A stretch of 52,071 bases of DNA from Planctomycetota bacterium (lineage in GTDB: Bacteria > Planctomycetota > MHYJ01 > JACQXL01 > JACQZI01), in NCBI GenBank assembly GCA_016207825.1, contig JACQZI010000002.1:1-52071 (forward strand), in the 5' to 3' direction. The position numbers and the translations under genes were made by a program. Shown here piece by piece: positions 50,824-52,071 of this stretch. The notes beneath the pieces were generated by a model. The model was not told the DNA's origin. It made no database searches and saw only the letters and a program-made list of their open reading frames with translations. The stretch's first letter is position 1; each line of letters starts with the position of its first letter.

Positions 50824-50866
50824 AACATGAAAACACCCCCGAACACTTTTGGGGTGATTTCGTGTT
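50824..50866 (+). promoter_or_regulatory. Hairpin abutting the fabD start
   Basis: AACATGAAAACACCCC (50824-50839) pairs with GGGGTGATTTCGTGTT (50851-50866) at 14 of 16 positions around an 11-nt loop. It ends directly at ATG 50867 and would cover the fabD ribosome binding region. It could modulate fabD translation or be a small repeat. No T-run follows, so it is not a standard terminator. Confidence 0.5.
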
Positions 50867-51817
50867 ATGAAAACAGCATTTTTATTCCCGGGACAGGGCG
50901 CCCAGTTTGTCGGCATGGGCAAAGACCTTTACGAAAATCATCCTGTGGCACGCCGGATGTTTGATAAAGCCAACCAAATCGTGGAATTCGATATCGCCAA
51001 AATATGTTTCGAGGGGCCGGATACCGAGCTTAACAAGACCAATATCTGCCAGCCGGCGATTCTTATCATGAGCCTGGTTTCCCTGGCGGTCTGGAACGAA
51101 AAAGACGGCGACCCCGATAACCCTATCGTCCCGCGGAACGAAGCGGAGCGGGGCAAAGAAATAATTTCCTCTTACGACGCCTCAGCGGGCTTAAGCCTGG
51201 GTGAATACACGGCGCTGGCCGCCAACGGCGCGCTTTCTTTCGAGGATGCCGTCCATATCGTCGAGCGGCGCGGGACTTTCATGCAGGAAGCTTGCGACCA
51301 ACACCCCAGCGGAATGGTTTCCGTCATAGGATTGGAGCGAGCCAAGCTCGAAGAAATCTGCAAAACAGCCTCGGCCAAAGGCGGAGTGGTAAATATCGCC
51401 AATCTCAACTCACCCGGACAGATTGCTATTTCCGGGGACAACGAAACCTTAAAAACCGCTTCGGAAATGGCAAAGGCAGCTGGGGCACGCAAAGTCATCC
51501 CTTTAAAAGTAGCCGGCGCTTTCCATTCGGCATTGATGAAACCGGCCGAGGAAAAACTTAAAATCGAACTCGACAAGATAAAAATAAATACTATCACCAA
51601 ACCGGTCATCTCCAATGTCACGGCTGATTACGTCCGGACGCCCGATGAAATAAAAAGATGCCTCGCCAGGCAGGTAACTAGCCCTGTTTTGTGGGAAGAT
51701 TCAATGAGGCGCCTGGTCAAAGAGGGCGTCAAGGAATTCTATGAAATCGGCCCGGGCAATGTCCTGACCGGCCTGATGCAGAGAATCGATTCAACCGTTA
51801 CCTGCCGTAAGGTTTAA
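50867..51817 (+). CDS. fabD: Malonyl-CoA:ACP transacylase
   Basis: This 316-residue enzyme loads malonyl groups on acyl carrier protein. FLFPGQGAQFVGMGKDLYE begins it. The nucleophile Ser 110 lies in AGLSLGEYTAL (Leu replaces the His of the classical GHSLGE), and His 220 in AGAFHSALM completes the pair. Residues about 77-100 (NEKDGDPDNPIVPRNEAERG) are extra relative to usual FabD, and their DNA contains GAAGCGGAGCGGGG, matching intergenic repeats in this window. This is probably an in-frame repeat insertion. It is the last gene of the operon in the window. Confidence 0.95.
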   Translation: MKTAFLFPGQGAQFVGMGKDLYENHPVARRMFDKANQIVEFDIAKICFEGPDTELNKTNICQPAILIMSLVSLAVWNEKDGDPDNPIVPRNEAERGKEIISSYDASAGLSLGEYTALAANGALSFEDAVHIVERRGTFMQEACDQHPSGMVSVIGLERAKLEEICKTASAKGGVVNIANLNSPGQIAISGDNETLKTASEMAKAAGARKVIPLKVAGAFHSALMKPAEEKLKIELDKIKINTITKPVISNVTADYVRTPDEIKRCLARQVTSPVLWEDSMRRLVKEGVKEFYEIGPGNVLTGLMQRIDSTVTCRKV

Positions 51818-51941
51818 GATTTATAGCTATCTGCCCTACTTTTTCTATCCCCCCATAGCCTTTAGTCAGCATGCCGAGTATACTTATGAGGGTGTTAGCC
51901 AGGAAGGTTAGTAATACACTTTTTTTGTGAGGGGTGTATTA
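51818..51941. other. Short non-coding lead into the second array
   Basis: There is no gene. A T-run lies near 51840, TATCCCCCCATAG follows, and then comes AATACACTTTTTTTGTG just before the tandem array. Confidence 0.5.
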
Positions 51942-52071
51942 GGTAAGGCCGAAGGTATCATACGGTAAGGCCGAAGGTATTATATGGTAAAGCCGGAGAT
52001 GTTATAGGGTAAGGCTTAAGGTGTGATACGGTAAGGCCGGAGATATGATACGGTAAGGCTATAGATGGGGA
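51942..52071. repeat. Second 22-bp tandem repeat array, cut by window end
   Basis: Five full units of exactly 22 bp start at 51942, 51964, 51986, 52008 and 52030, with a sixth from 52052 cut by the window end. The consensus is about GGTAAGGCCGAAGGTATGATAC. The sequence is unrelated to the array at 33550, yet the period is the same. There is no spacer structure. Confidence 0.9.

Noticed and set aside
51942-52071. CRISPR array
   Set aside because: The 22-bp units are contiguous and degenerate, with no repeat/spacer alternation.

Overview
The window looks like a chromosomal segment of a bacterium of intermediate GC content. The best guess is a Planctomycetota lineage: many secreted or lipidated proteins of poorly known families sit beside an orthodox core (rsmI, rpsT, priA, ppdK, rpsA, glmS, tRNA-Gly, rpmF-plsX-fabH-fabD). 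Phylum assignment is an inference. Good matches to TTGACA/TATAAT promoters and Shine-Dalgarno sites show standard bacterial expression signals.

Region 1 (1-19976, all genes on the minus strand) is the striking part. It appears to be a large, unfamiliar biosynthetic locus with eight intact radical SAM (rSAM) genes and one rSAM remnant. Its first operon starts at a near-consensus promoter (19949-19976). It encodes two HxsD-like proteins, an HxsB-like rSAM/SPASM enzyme, another rSAM enzyme, a duplicated PstS-like substrate-binding protein, an A24 (prepilin-type) peptidase, a GT4-like glycosyltransferase, two paralogous rSAM enzymes and a B12-binding-type rSAM enzyme. Three more rSAM genes follow at 5057-1637. 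Last comes a separately promoted 100-residue peptide with a duplicated HTNTV motif and a Cys-rich tail, co-oriented with a large secreted beta-propeller-like protein cut by the window edge. I read this as a His-Xaa-Ser-related RiPP-type (ribosomally made, modified peptide) system with a new type of precursor. The parts are visible; the product and chemistry are inferred.

Between the two rSAM blocks (5058-9183) lies what looks like an insertion: a membrane-anchored trypsin-like protease gene, three unrecognised genes and several inverted-repeat elements. The tail of a broken rSAM gene survives at its edge (9184-9306).

Region 2 (20020-38216) mixes housekeeping genes (rsmI, rpsT, TPR protein, priA, MsbA-like ABC exporter, dTDP-glucose dehydratase, methyltransferase, one more rSAM gene) with envelope proteins (ARPP-1-like, TolB-like propeller lipoprotein, DUF4139-like, zinc-peptidase lipoprotein, DUF401 permease). 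It also holds a transposase-like remnant and a 22-bp tandem repeat array (33550-33816).

Region 3 (38217-51817, plus strand) is core metabolism and translation: ppdK, a DMT permease, rpsA, glmS, a cyclase-like repeat protein, tRNA-Gly(GCC), a DUF362 protein, then rpmF-plsX-fabH-fabD behind one promoter. The window ends in a second, unrelated tandem array that also has a period of exactly 22 bp.
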